In this document: positions 51,410-61,268 of the stretch, piece by piece
How the letters are laid out: the number at the start of each line of letters is the position of its first letter
Position numbering within the stretch: the stretch's first letter is position 1
Source: Streptomyces sp. NBC_00341
GTDB taxonomy: Bacteria > Actinomycetota > Actinomycetes > Streptomycetales > Streptomycetaceae
Assembly (NCBI RefSeq): GCF_041435055.1
Contig: NZ_CP108002.1
Location: forward strand, 992,001 to 1,056,000
Direction: 5' to 3'
Length of the DNA: 64,000 bases
Made by a program: the position numbers and the translations under genes
Notes under the pieces: generated by a model
What the model was told of the DNA's origin: nothing
The model's input: the letters and a program-made list of their open reading frames with translations, nothing else
Databases searched by the model: none

Positions 51410-52187
51410 GCCCTCTGACTGCTGACGGAGACGGTCTCCCCCGTCATGTACGAGGAGTAGCCGCTGGCCAGGAAGACGATGACGTTGGCGATCTCCCAGG
51501 GCTCGGCGTACCGGCCGAAGGCCTCCCGTTCGGTGAGTTCGGCCAGCAGCTCGGGGGTGGTGACCTTCACCAGGTGCGGGTGCATGGCCAGGCTCGGGGC
51601 GACGGCGTTGACGCGTACGCCGAAGTCGGCGGCCTCCAGGGCGGCGCACCGGGTGAGGGCCATCACGCCCGCCTTCGCGGCGGCGTAGTGGGCCTGGCCG
51701 CGCTGGGCCCGCCAGCCCACGACGGAGGCGTTGTTGACGACGACGCCGCCTCCGTCGCGGTCCTTGAAGTAGCGCAGGGCGGCCCGGGTGCAGCGGAAGG
51801 TGCCGTTCAGGGTGACGTCGAGGACCTTCGACCACTGTTCGTCCGTCATGTCGACGAGGTCCGCGGTGCCGCCGAGTCCCGCGTTGTTGACGACGATGTC
51901 GAGGCCGCCGTGGCGTTCCGCGGCGAAGCCGAACAGCGCGTCGACCTGTTCCTGCACCGTGACGTCGCAGGGCAGGGCGGCGACGCGGTCCGCGCCGAAC
52001 TCCTCGGCCAGGGCGGTGGCGCTCTCCCCGAGCCTGCGCGCGTGGGCGTCACCGATGACGATCCGGGCGCCCTCCTCCAGGAACCTGCGGGCGGTGGCGC
52101 CGCCGATCCCGGCGCCCGCGGCGGCGGTGATCACTGCGGTGCGTCCGGCCAGGAGCGAGTGCCCTGCTACATAGGGCGGCTGGGTGG

Positions 52188-52191
<4 letters not shown>
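51406..52191 (-). CDS. ipdF: IpdF, SDR acting on 5-hydroxy-HIP-CoA
   Basis: 261 residues. Distinctive cofactor segment TAAAGAGIGGATARRFLEEG (TAAAGxGIG rather than TGxxxGIG), VIGDAHARRLGES, NNAGLGGTADLVDMTDEQW, catalytic Ser/Tyr/Lys in NNASVVGWRAQRGQAHYAAA and KAGVMALTR, and C-terminal YMTGETVSVSSQ. This matches M. tuberculosis Rv3559c (IpdF), which oxidises the 5-hydroxyl of the indane propionate CoA thioester. GTG at 52191 overlaps the fadE30 stop, and its own stop overlaps kstR2. Confidence 0.92.
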
Positions 52192-53354
<1,163 letters not shown>

Positions 53355-53370
53355 GGGGGTACGTTAATCT

Positions 53371-53384
53371 ACCAAACACTAGTT
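53371..53384. promoter_or_regulatory. KstR2-like operator B
   Basis: ACCAAACACTAGTT matches eight of ten fixed positions of AnCAAGnnCTTGnT. Lies in a 46-bp gap between fadE30 (start 53354, minus) and the hydratase (start 53401, plus). The flank TACGTTAATCTA repeats that of operator A (TACGTTGAATCTA). Confidence 0.7.
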
Positions 53385-53400
53385 AGGGAAGGAGGGGCCG

Positions 53401-54249
53401 ATGTCCGCTGCCCATGACGAACCGGTGCGCTACGAGAAGCAGGGCCCCGTCGCGACGGTGACCATGAACCGGCCCGACTACCGCAACGCGCAGAACTCCG
53501 CCATGACCTACGCCCTGGACCGGGCCTTCTACCGCGCGGCCGACGACACCGAGGTGAAGAGCGTCGTACTGGCGGGAGCGGGCAAGCACTTCTCCGCCGG
53601 CCACGACATCGGCACCCCGGAGCGCGACGCCCACCTGCCCTTCGAGCGCCGGGCGGGACTCTGGTGGGACCACTCGGACAAGGTGGGCGCGGAGAGCCGC
53701 TTCGCCCGCGAGTCCGAGGTGTATCTGGGCATGTGCCGCCGGTGGCGGGAGTTGCCCAAACCCGTCATCGCGTCCGTACAGGGCGCGTGTGTGGCGGGCG
53801 GCCTGATGCTGGCCTGGGTATGCGATCTGATCGTGGCCTCGGACGACGCGTTCTTCGCCGACCCGGTGGTCCGCATGGGCATCCCGGGCGTCGAGTACTT
53901 CGCGCATCCCTGGGTGATGCCACCCCGGATCGCCAAGGAGTTCCTGTTCACCGGCGACCGGATGAGCGCGCGGCGCGCATACGAGGTCGGCATGGTCAAC
54001 CGGGTCGTCCCCCGGGCGGAACTGCCCGCTCGGACACGCGAGTTGGCGCTGCGGATCGCGGAGATGCCGCGCCTGGGCCTCGCCCTGACCAAGCGCGCCG
54101 TCAACCAGGCCGAGGATCTGCAGGGCATGCACACCGGCATGGACTCGGTGTTCGGCCTGCACCACCTGGCGCACGCCCACAACGCCGAGACCGCGCACGA
54201 CGCGCTGGGCGGCATGGACATCCGGGCGATGAAGGAGGCGGGTGCCTGA
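53401..54249 (+). CDS. Enoyl-CoA hydratase of the fadE31-33 operon
   Basis: 282 residues, crotonase fold, from ATG at 53401 with GGAGGGG four bases upstream. VVLAGAGKHFSAGHDIGTPE and SVQGACVAGGLMLAWVCDLI form the oxyanion hole; IPGVEYFAHPWVMPPRIAKE follows. An insertion (AHLPFERRAGLWWDHSDKVG) typical of a mycobacterial EchA subgroup is present. Its TGA overlaps the fadE31 ATG by one base. In M. tuberculosis fadD3 holds this position, so here the hydratase gene replaces it; it likely hydrates an enoyl-CoA produced by FadE31/32. Confidence 0.85.
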   Translation: MSAAHDEPVRYEKQGPVATVTMNRPDYRNAQNSAMTYALDRAFYRAADDTEVKSVVLAGAGKHFSAGHDIGTPERDAHLPFERRAGLWWDHSDKVGAESRFARESEVYLGMCRRWRELPKPVIASVQGACVAGGLMLAWVCDLIVASDDAFFADPVVRMGIPGVEYFAHPWVMPPRIAKEFLFTGDRMSARRAYEVGMVNRVVPRAELPARTRELALRIAEMPRLGLALTKRAVNQAEDLQGMHTGMDSVFGLHHLAHAHNAETAHDALGGMDIRAMKEAGA

Positions 54250-55424
54250 TGGACCTCGATTTCGACGCGGCCGACGAGGAGTTCCGGACCGAGGTGCGCG
54301 ACTGGCTGTCCGCCCAGGTGCCGGCCGTCCCCCTGCCGTCCCTGGAGACCGCCGCCGGATTCGCCGCCCACCGGGAGTGGGAGGCCACCCTGGCCGCCGA
54401 CCGCTGGTCGGTGGTGTCCTGGCCGGAGGAGTTCGGCGGACGCGGCGGCTCACTGCTGCGCTGGCTGGTCTTCGAGGAGGAGTACTACGCCGCCGGGGCG
54501 CCCGGCCGGGTCAGCCAGAACGGCATCAATCTGCTGGCCCCCACCCTCTTCGAGAACGGCACCGCCGAGCAGCGGGCCCGGATCCTGCCCCCCATGGCGC
54601 GCGGCGAGGTCATCTGGGCACAGGCCTGGTCGGAGCCGGAGTCCGGCTCCGACCTGGCCTCACTGCGTTCGACGGCCGTACGGACGAAGGGCGGCTGGCT
54701 GCTCAGCGGCCAGAAGACCTGGTCCTCCCGGGCCGCCTTCGCGGACCGCGCCTTCGGCCTGTTCCGCAGCGACCCGGCCGCGGACCGGCCGCACCGGGGT
54801 CTGACGTATCTGATGTTCCCGCTGGACGCGGAGGGCGTCACCGTGCGGCCCATCGGGCGGCTCGACGGGAAGCCCGCCTTCGCGGAACTCTTCCTGGACG
54901 AGGTGTTCGTCCCCGACGAGGACGTGATCGGTGAGCCCGGACAGGGCTGGCGGGTCGCGATGAGCACCACCGGGAACGAGCGCGGACTGACCCTGCGCAG
55001 TCCGGGCCGGTTCACGGCCGCCGCGGACCGGCTGACCGCGCTGTGGCGCGAACACGGCGATCCGGCCGATACGGCGCTGCGCGACCGGGTGGCCGACGCC
55101 GTGATCGGGGCCCGCGCCTACCGGCTGTTCTCCTACCGGGGCGCCTCCCACGTACTGCACGAGGAGGGCGGGCCCGCCGGGGCCGCCTCCAGCCTCAACA
55201 AGGTCTACTGGTCCGAACTGGACATCGCCCTGCACGAGACGGCCCTCGACCTGCTCGGCCCGTACGGCGAACTCGCCGACCACGCCGCCGAATCGCCGGC
55301 CGGCGGGGCCTGGGCGGAGGGCTACACCTTCTCCCTGGCCGGTCCCGTGTACGCGGGCACCAACGAGATCCAGCGCGACATCATCGCCGAGCGGCTGCTC
55401 GGCCTGCCGAAGGGACGCCGGTGA
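54249..55424 (+). CDS. fadE31: Acyl-CoA dehydrogenase FadE31
   Basis: 391 residues from ATG at 54249. VVSWPEEFGGRGGSLLRWLV, VIWAQAWSEPESGSDLASLR, LLSGQKTWSSRAAFADRAFG and PVYAGTNEIQRDIIAERLLG are acyl-CoA dehydrogenase hallmarks, with FAD-binding Ser/Thr in SEPESGSD. Works with FadE32 as a heteromeric enzyme in late C/D-ring breakdown in mycobacteria. Neighbour order fadE31-fadE32-fadE33 is the same as in M. tuberculosis. Confidence 0.88.
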   Translation: MDLDFDAADEEFRTEVRDWLSAQVPAVPLPSLETAAGFAAHREWEATLAADRWSVVSWPEEFGGRGGSLLRWLVFEEEYYAAGAPGRVSQNGINLLAPTLFENGTAEQRARILPPMARGEVIWAQAWSEPESGSDLASLRSTAVRTKGGWLLSGQKTWSSRAAFADRAFGLFRSDPAADRPHRGLTYLMFPLDAEGVTVRPIGRLDGKPAFAELFLDEVFVPDEDVIGEPGQGWRVAMSTTGNERGLTLRSPGRFTAAADRLTALWREHGDPADTALRDRVADAVIGARAYRLFSYRGASHVLHEEGGPAGAASSLNKVYWSELDIALHETALDLLGPYGELADHAAESPAGGAWAEGYTFSLAGPVYAGTNEIQRDIIAERLLGLPKGRR

Positions 55425-56410
55425 TGCGCTTCTTCCCCGACGCCGAGCAGCGGGAGTTCGCCCGCTCGCTCGACGCCCTGCTCACCGCCGGCGGCACCCC
55501 GGCGGTGATCCGGTCCTGGGCCACCGGCGACCACGCTCCGGGGCGGGCGCTCTGGGCGAGGCTGGCCGAGGCCGGGGTGTTCGCCCTCGCGGTCCCGAAG
55601 GAGCACGACGGATTCGGCCCGCTGCCGGTCGAACTCGCCGTCGCCTTCGAGGCGCTGGGACGCCACGCGGTTCCCGGACCGCTGGTCGAGACGGTGGCCG
55701 CGGCGGCGCTGCTGGACCGGCTCGGAGACCCGGACACGGCCGCCGCCCGGCTGCCCGCCATCGCCTCCGGCACATCCCTCGTCTCGCTCTGCCTGACCTC
55801 GCTCGGCCCGTACGCCCTGGACGCGGACGCGGCCGACGCGGTGTTCGTGGTGGACGGCGACACCCTGCGCCTCGCAGCCGGAGCCGGCCCCGTACAGCCG
55901 TCGGCCGATCCGGCGCGGCGGCTGTCGCGGCCGTCCGGGGGCGCGGTCGTCGCCCGTGGGCCGGGGGTGACCGCCGCCGCCGAGTACGCGGCCGATGTCG
56001 CCGCGCTCGCCACGGCGGCCCAGGCACTCGGGGTCGGCCGCACCCTGCTCGCCCGTACCGTCGCCTACGTCACCCAGCGCACCCAGTTCGGCGTGGCGAT
56101 CGGCTCCTTCCAGGCGGTCAAGCACCGGCTGGCGGACACCCTGCTGGCCCTGGAGTTCACCGAGCCGTTGGTGCACGGCGCCGCCCTCGCGCTCGCCGCC
56201 GGCGACGAAGGGGCCGGGCGCGAGATCGCCGCGGCCAAGGTCACCGCGGGCGAGGCCGCGTACGGGGCGGCGCGCACCGCCCTCCAGCTGCACGGTGCGG
56301 TGGGCTATACCGACGAGCTCGACCTGTCCCTGTGGATCCGCAAGGCCCGTCCGCTAAGGGACGCCTGGGGCACCCCGGCCGCGTGCCGGACCCGCGTACT
56401 GGCCGGCTGA
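55424..56410 (+). CDS. fadE32: Acyl-CoA dehydrogenase FadE32
   Basis: 328 residues from ATG at 55424, whose first base is the last of the fadE31 stop; GTG at 55421 is the alternative. Shorter, divergent family member: FALAVPKEHDGFGPLPVELA, VAYVTQRTQFGVAIGSFQAV followed by KHRLADTLLALEF, and ALQLHGAVGYTDELDLSLWI. The central beta domain is reduced and the usual catalytic Glu is not evident, as expected for the non-catalytic subunit of an alpha2beta2 acyl-CoA dehydrogenase. Confidence 0.87.
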   Translation: MRFFPDAEQREFARSLDALLTAGGTPAVIRSWATGDHAPGRALWARLAEAGVFALAVPKEHDGFGPLPVELAVAFEALGRHAVPGPLVETVAAAALLDRLGDPDTAAARLPAIASGTSLVSLCLTSLGPYALDADAADAVFVVDGDTLRLAAGAGPVQPSADPARRLSRPSGGAVVARGPGVTAAAEYAADVAALATAAQALGVGRTLLARTVAYVTQRTQFGVAIGSFQAVKHRLADTLLALEFTEPLVHGAALALAAGDEGAGREIAAAKVTAGEAAYGAARTALQLHGAVGYTDELDLSLWIRKARPLRDAWGTPAACRTRVLAG

Positions 56411-56434
56411 CCGCACACGGAGGGGAGCAGCCGG

Positions 56435-57508
56435 ATGAGGCTGACTGAGGAGCAGGACGAGCTGCGGTCGGCCGTCCGCTCACTGCTGACGAAACATCAG
56501 GGCCACGGTGCCTGGGACCTGTTGTCGGGCCAGATCGGTGCGGCCGGGCTCGCCGTGCCCGAGGAGTACGGCGGGGCAGGCGGGGGCGCCAGGGACGTCC
56601 ATGTGCTGATGGAGGAGCTGGGCCGGAGCCTGAGCCCGCTGCCGTTTCTGGGCTCGGCGGTCCTCACCGTGGGCGCGTTGCTGGCCTCCGGCGACAGGGA
56701 GGCCTGCGGGCGGCTGCTGCCGGGGCTCGCGGAGGGCGCCTTGGTGGGCACGCTGGCCTGGGCCGAACGCGGCTCCTGGGATCCGGCGGCGATCCGCGCC
56801 GGGGCCGTGCCCGGGCCCGGCGGGGGCTGGCTGCTCACCGGGACCAAGGAGCATGTGCTCGACGGACCCGATACCGATGTGCTGCTCGTCGCGGCCCGTA
56901 CGGCGTCGGGGGTCTCACTCTTCGAGGTGCCCGCCGCGGGTGCCGGGGTGCGCCGGGAGCCCGTCGTGACCATGGACGGCACCCGGAGCCAGGCCCGCTG
57001 GGTGCTGGAGGGCGCCGGGGGCCGGCTGCTGGGTGCAGACGGCGAGGGCGGACGGACCCTGGAGCACGTACGGGATCTGGCGTGCGCGGCGCTGGCCGCC
57101 GAACAGGTGGGGGCGGCCGCCCGCGCGCTGGAGCTCACCGTGCAGTACGCCGTGGACCGGGTGCAGTTCGGGCGGCCCATCGGCTCCTTCCAGGCCGTCA
57201 AGCACCGGCTGGCGGACGCCTACGTGGCTGTGGAGTCGGCGCGTTCGGCCGCGCTCGGGGCCGCGTTCGCGGCGGACGAGGACCCGGGCGCGCTGCCGCG
57301 GGCCGCCGCCGTCGCCAAGTCGGTCTGCTCCGAGGCGTTCTCGGCGGTGGCCGGCGAGATGATCCAGCTGCACGGCGGGATCGGGATCACCTGGGAGCAC
57401 GACGCGCACCGCTACTTCAAGCGGGCGCACGGGTCCGGCGAGCTGTTCGGCCCGCCCGCCCACCACCGGGCCCGGCTCGCCGCCGGGCTCGGACTGACCG
57501 CGCGCTGA
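56435..57508 (+). CDS. fadE33: Acyl-CoA dehydrogenase FadE33
   Basis: 357 residues from ATG at 56435 (GGGGAG eight bases upstream). GLAVPEEYGGAGGGARDVHV, QYAVDRVQFGRPIGSFQAVK, HRLADAYVAVESAR, MIQLHGGIGITWEHDAHRYF. Third member of the fadE31-33 set; late dehydrogenation step of C/D-ring catabolism. Like FadE32 it lacks a full middle domain. It is 24 bases after fadE32. Confidence 0.87.
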   Translation: MRLTEEQDELRSAVRSLLTKHQGHGAWDLLSGQIGAAGLAVPEEYGGAGGGARDVHVLMEELGRSLSPLPFLGSAVLTVGALLASGDREACGRLLPGLAEGALVGTLAWAERGSWDPAAIRAGAVPGPGGGWLLTGTKEHVLDGPDTDVLLVAARTASGVSLFEVPAAGAGVRREPVVTMDGTRSQARWVLEGAGGRLLGADGEGGRTLEHVRDLACAALAAEQVGAAARALELTVQYAVDRVQFGRPIGSFQAVKHRLADAYVAVESARSAALGAAFAADEDPGALPRAAAVAKSVCSEAFSAVAGEMIQLHGGIGITWEHDAHRYFKRAHGSGELFGPPAHHRARLAAGLGLTAR

Positions 57509-57557
57509 AACCCGTCGGACGAGATCGGACAAGATCGAACAGGAGAGGCCTCACATC

Positions 57558-58346
57558 ATGGACACCGAAAGCCCGTTGGACTTCACCGGGCGCGTGGTGC
57601 TGGTCACCGGCGGCACCAAGGGCATCGGGGCCGCCATCGCCGCGGCCTTCCTCGGGGCCGGGGCGGACGTGGTGGTCTGCGGACGCACCACCCCGGACAC
57701 CCTGCCCGCCGCCGGGGGCCGGGAGGCCGTCTTCCTCGCCGCCGACGTGCGCGACCCGGCGGCGGCGTCCTGGCTGGTCGACAGCGCGGTGGAGCGCTTC
57801 GGCCGGCTCGACGTGCTCGTCAACAACGCGGGCGGCTCCCCGGACTCCGACGCGGCCACCGTCTCACCGCGCTTCGTCGAGAAGATCGTCGCGCTCAATC
57901 TGCTCGCACCCTTCTACGTGGCGCAGGCGGCCCACCGCGTCATGCGGGACCGGGAAGGCGGCGGTTCGATCGTCAACATCGGCAGCGTCTCCGCCCACGA
58001 CCCGCAGCCCGGCACCGCCGCCTACACCGCCGCCAAGGCCGGGCTCCTGGCGCTCACCAAGGCGCTGGCCCTGGAGTGGGCGCCCGCGGTCCGGGTCAAC
58101 CACATCACCACCGGGCTGATCCGCACGCCGAACGCGGCCTCCGTCTACGGCGCGGACGGCGGCGCCGCGGTGGCGGGCGTCATCCCGATGGGCCGGATGG
58201 CCGTGCCGGAGGACGTCGCCCGTGCCTGCCTGTTCCTCGCCAGCGAGCTGTCCGGATACGTCAACGGGGCGGATCTCGCGGTGCACGGCGGCGGGGAGTT
58301 CCCGGCCCGCTACCTCGCCGCGAGGGCGGCGGGCGAACCGGGGTGA
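57558..58346 (+). CDS. SDR family oxidoreductase at the end of the fadE31-33 operon
   Basis: 262 residues from ATG at 57558 (AGGAG nine bases upstream). VVLVTGGTKGIGAAIAAAFL, NNAGGSPDSDAATVSPRF, catalytic Ser in NIGSVSAHDPQ, Tyr/Lys in YTAAKAGLLALTK, AVHGGGEFPARYL at the end. Same strand as fadE33, 49 bases downstream, and followed by a strong terminator, so the last gene of this operon. Probably a 3-hydroxyacyl-CoA dehydrogenase acting after the hydratase; specific substrate unproven. Confidence 0.83.
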   Translation: MDTESPLDFTGRVVLVTGGTKGIGAAIAAAFLGAGADVVVCGRTTPDTLPAAGGREAVFLAADVRDPAAASWLVDSAVERFGRLDVLVNNAGGSPDSDAATVSPRFVEKIVALNLLAPFYVAQAAHRVMRDREGGGSIVNIGSVSAHDPQPGTAAYTAAKAGLLALTKALALEWAPAVRVNHITTGLIRTPNAASVYGADGGAAVAGVIPMGRMAVPEDVARACLFLASELSGYVNGADLAVHGGGEFPARYLAARAAGEPG

Positions 58347-58350
58347 GGAC

Positions 58351-58394
58351 GCGCACAGGTCCCGTACCCCGCGCGGGGTACGGGACCTGTGCGC
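58351..58394. terminator. Perfect 22-bp palindrome, bidirectional terminator
   Basis: Left arm 58351-58372 is the exact reverse complement of right arm 58373-58394, with no spacer. It fills the 52-bp gap between the convergent SDR gene and hsaA. The longest perfect palindrome noticed in the window. Confidence 0.8.
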
Positions 58395-58398
58395 GCGC

Positions 58399-59565
58399 TC
58401 AGACCAGGTTGTCCTCGACCGTCAGCCCGAAGGCCCCGCGGCCGTACATGGCCAGCGCGCGTTCCACGTCGTTGGCGACATGGACGCTGCCCGCGTGGGC
58501 GTCGCGCCAGGCGCGTTCGACGGGGTTGCCGCGGCGCAGCGCGTTGCCGCCCGCCGTCTTGAAGAGCAGGTCGATCGCGGCGACGGCCCGTTCGGTGCCC
58601 CGGACCTGGTCGCGCCGGGTGCGCAGCCGCAGCTCCATGGGGATCTCCCCTCCGGTGGACGCGAGTTGGGACAGCTCGCGCAGGTTCCGGTCCATCTGGA
58701 GGACCGTCGCGTCGATGTCGGAGGCGGCGCGCGCGATGGCGACCTGGGCGAACGGGTCCTCGGCGAAGCTGCCGCCGCCCAGGCTGAGCCGTACCCGCTC
58801 CTTCATCCGCGACACGTAGGAGGCGTAGCCGCCCGACACCGCCCCGACCACCGGTGCGGTGATGGCGCTCGTGAAGATCGCGCCGAACGGCAGCCGGTAC
58901 AGCGGACCCGGGTTGACCTGCTGGCCGGGCACCTTGAGGCGGGCCTGCTCGTAGTTGCGGAGCACCCGGTGGCCCGGCACGAACGCCGACTCGACGAGGA
59001 TGTCGTTGCTGGCGGTGCCCCGGAGCCCGACCACGTCCCACATGTCCTCGATCCGGTAGTCGCAGCGCGGCACCAGGACGGTGAGGAAGTCCACCGGCCG
59101 TCCCCGCGCGCCGACGACGAGCGCGCCGAGCAGCGCCCACGAGGCGTGTTCGCAGCCCGAGGAGAAGCTCCACCGGCCGGCCAGCCGGTAGCCGCCGTCG
59201 ACCGGTGTCAGCCGGCCGACCGGGGCGTACGAGGAGGAGACCAGGGTGTCCTGGTCCTCGCCCCACACGTCCTCCTGGGCCCGCCCCGGGAACAGGCCCA
59301 GCTGCCAGGGGTGCACGCCCAGGACGGACGCCACCCAGCCCGTGGAGCAGCACACCGCGGAGATCGCCCGCACCACCTGGTAGAAGTCGACCGGGTCCGC
59401 CTCCAGGCCGCCGTACCGGGCCGGCTGGAGCATCCGGAACACCCCGGCACCGGTCAGCTCCTCGATCGTGGTGTCCGGGATACGCCGGTCCTCGTCCGTG
59501 GCCGCGGCCCGCTTCCCGATGGCCGGCAGCAGGGCGCGCACCGACTCCAGAACCTCGTTGCCCAT
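58399..59565 (-). CDS. hsaA: Flavin-dependent 3-HSA hydroxylase HsaA (oxygenase component)
   Basis: 388 residues from ATG at 59565 (GGAGG seven bases upstream); M. tuberculosis HsaA has 394. Acyl-CoA-dehydrogenase-fold monooxygenase: LQPARYGGLEADPVDFYQVV, CCSTGWVASVLGVHPWQLGL, WSFSSGCEHASWALLGALVV, DVVGLRGTASNDILVESAFV, WRDAHAGSVHVANDVERALA. It would hydroxylate 3-HSA to the catechol 3,4-DHSA in steroid A/B-ring cleavage, using reduced flavin from HsaB, which is not encoded in this window. Same strand as fadD3, 41 bases downstream of it. Confidence 0.88.
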   Translation of the reverse strand: MGNEVLESVRALLPAIGKRAAATDEDRRIPDTTIEELTGAGVFRMLQPARYGGLEADPVDFYQVVRAISAVCCSTGWVASVLGVHPWQLGLFPGRAQEDVWGEDQDTLVSSSYAPVGRLTPVDGGYRLAGRWSFSSGCEHASWALLGALVVGARGRPVDFLTVLVPRCDYRIEDMWDVVGLRGTASNDILVESAFVPGHRVLRNYEQARLKVPGQQVNPGPLYRLPFGAIFTSAITAPVVGAVSGGYASYVSRMKERVRLSLGGGSFAEDPFAQVAIARAASDIDATVLQMDRNLRELSQLASTGGEIPMELRLRTRRDQVRGTERAVAAIDLLFKTAGGNALRRGNPVERAWRDAHAGSVHVANDVERALAMYGRGAFGLTVEDNLV

Positions 59566-59606
59566 AGTCCGTCCTCCATGCCCTTGTGCTCTGTGGAGCG
59601 TGTCCG

Positions 59607-61202
59607 TCAGACCGTCCGCAGGGCGGCCTTGTCCACCTTGCCGGTGGCGTTGCGCGGGAGGGCCCCGAGGACGACGACCTCGCGGGGGACCTTGAAGTTG
59701 GCGAGCCGCTCGCGGCAGTGGCCGACGAGCTCGTCCGGCCCGGTCCCGGTGCCCGGACGGACCGTCACGTACGCGCGTCCGACCTCGCCGAGCCGGGCGT
59801 CCGGTACGCCGACCACGGCGGCCTCCGCCACGGCGTCGTGCCCGGCGAGCACCTGCTCGACCTCGGCCGGGTACACGTTGAACCCGCCGACCACGAACAT
59901 GTCCTTGGAGCGTCCGGTGATCACCAGGTTGCCGCGTGCGTCGAGGTGGCCGATGTCGCCGGTGTCCAGCCGGCCGTCCGCGTCGACGGCCGCCGCGCTC
60001 GCCTCCGGGTCGTCCAGGTAGCCGAGCATCACGTGGAAGCCGCGCACCAGGATCCGGCCGTCCTGCCCGGCGGGCAGCGCGTGCCCGGCGGCGTCGGTCA
60101 CGAGCACCTCGGTGCCGTCGATCGGGCGGCCCGCGGTGCGGGCCACGGTCTCGGCGTCGTCGTCCGCCGAGCAGACGGTGACCGTGCCGCAGGTCTCGGT
60201 CAGCCCGTACGCGGTGAGCACCTCGGGGAAGAGTTCGGCCCGCATCCTGCGGACCAGGGCGACGGGCACGTCGGAGGCGCCGGTCACCGCGAGCCGCAGC
60301 GACGAGAGGTCGAACCGGTGCCGGCCGGGCGCGTCCAGCAGTTCGGTGTAGATCGTGGGCGGGCCGGGCAGCACGGTGATCCGTTCGGCCTCGACGGCGC
60401 GCAGGACCCGGTCCGCGTCGAACACCGGCTGGAGGACCATCGTGGCGCCCCGCAGCAGGCAGGCCAGTACGCCGGCCTTGTAGCCGAAGCAGTGGAACAT
60501 CGGGTTCACGATCAGGCAGCGGTCGTCGCCGGTGACTCCGGTGCGGCTGCTCCAGGCCCGGTAGGTGGTGAGGTTCTGCCGGTGCGTGGTCAGGGCGCCC
60601 TTGGGCCGGCCGGTCGTGCCGGAGGTGAAGAGCAGGTCGGACGGGTCGTCGGGGTGCACCTCCGCGCCGCGGGCGGTGGCCTCTGAGTCCGACAGCCGCT
60701 CGCCGCGGCGCAGGAAGCGGTCCCACGGCAGGGTGCCGGGGCGCTCGGTGCCGTCGAAGGTCACCACCCGTTCCAGGCGGGGCAGTGCGGGCACCGGCCG
60801 GCCGTCGTCGCCGGGGCCGCGGCCGGTGTCCAGCATGGCGAGGTAGTCCTTGCCCAGGAAACCGTTCTCGACGAACAGCAGCCGCACACCGCCGCGTTCC
60901 AGGAGCCAGCTCGCCTCCGCGCCCCGGTAGCGGGTGTTGACGGGGACCAGGACCGCTCCGGCGGACGCGGCGGCGAGTGCGGCCACCACCCAGCGGTGGC
61001 TGTTGGGCGCCCAGACGGCGATCCGGTCACCGGGCCGGATGCCGAGGGCGATCAGCGACTTCACGGCCGTCCGCACCCGGGCCTCCAGCCCCGCCCAGGT
61101 GAGCCGTACGCCGCCGTCCACGACCGCGTCCCGGCCGGGGTGCAGGCGCGCGGCGAGGCCGAGGGCGCCGGGGATGGTGAGTGGGTGCTCGGTCTCGCTC
61201 AT
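59607..61202 (-). CDS. fadD3: HIP-CoA ligase FadD3 (AMP-forming)
   Basis: 531 residues. LLFTSGTTGRPKGALTTHRQ is the P-loop; [58 protein letters not shown] and [13 protein letters not shown] with the catalytic Lys complete the adenylate-forming fold. The hinge region is close to mycobacterial FadD3, which starts C/D-ring breakdown by attaching CoA to HIP. Here it lies with hsaA instead of beside fadE30-31. Start ATG at 61202 after a weak Shine-Dalgarno. Another aromatic or fatty acid ligase is possible, but the context favours FadD3. Confidence 0.82.
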   Translation of the reverse strand: MSETEHPLTIPGALGLAARLHPGRDAVVDGGVRLTWAGLEARVRTAVKSLIALGIRPGDRIAVWAPNSHRWVVAALAAASAGAVLVPVNTRYRGAEASWLLERGGVRLLFVENGFLGKDYLAMLDTGRGPGDDGRPVPALPRLERVVTFDGTERPGTLPWDRFLRRGERLSDSEATARGAEVHPDDPSDLLFTSGTTGRPKGALTTHRQNLTTYRAWSSRTGVTGDDRCLIVNPMFHCFGYKAGVLACLLRGATMVLQPVFDADRVLRAVEAERITVLPGPPTIYTELLDAPGRHRFDLSSLRLAVTGASDVPVALVRRMRAELFPEVLTAYGLTETCGTVTVCSADDDAETVARTAGRPIDGTEVLVTDAAGHALPAGQDGRILVRGFHVMLGYLDDPEASAAAVDADGRLDTGDIGHLDARGNLVITGRSKDMFVVGGFNVYPAEVEQVLAGHDAVAEAAVVGVPDARLGEVGRAYVTVRPGTGTGPDELVGHCRERLANFKVPREVVVLGALPRNATGKVDKAALRTV

Positions 61203-61268
61203 CTGCTCTCCGGAAGGGGACGGCCCGCGGGGTGCGAACGGGAGGGTGTACCGGTTGCTGAGGCTCCG

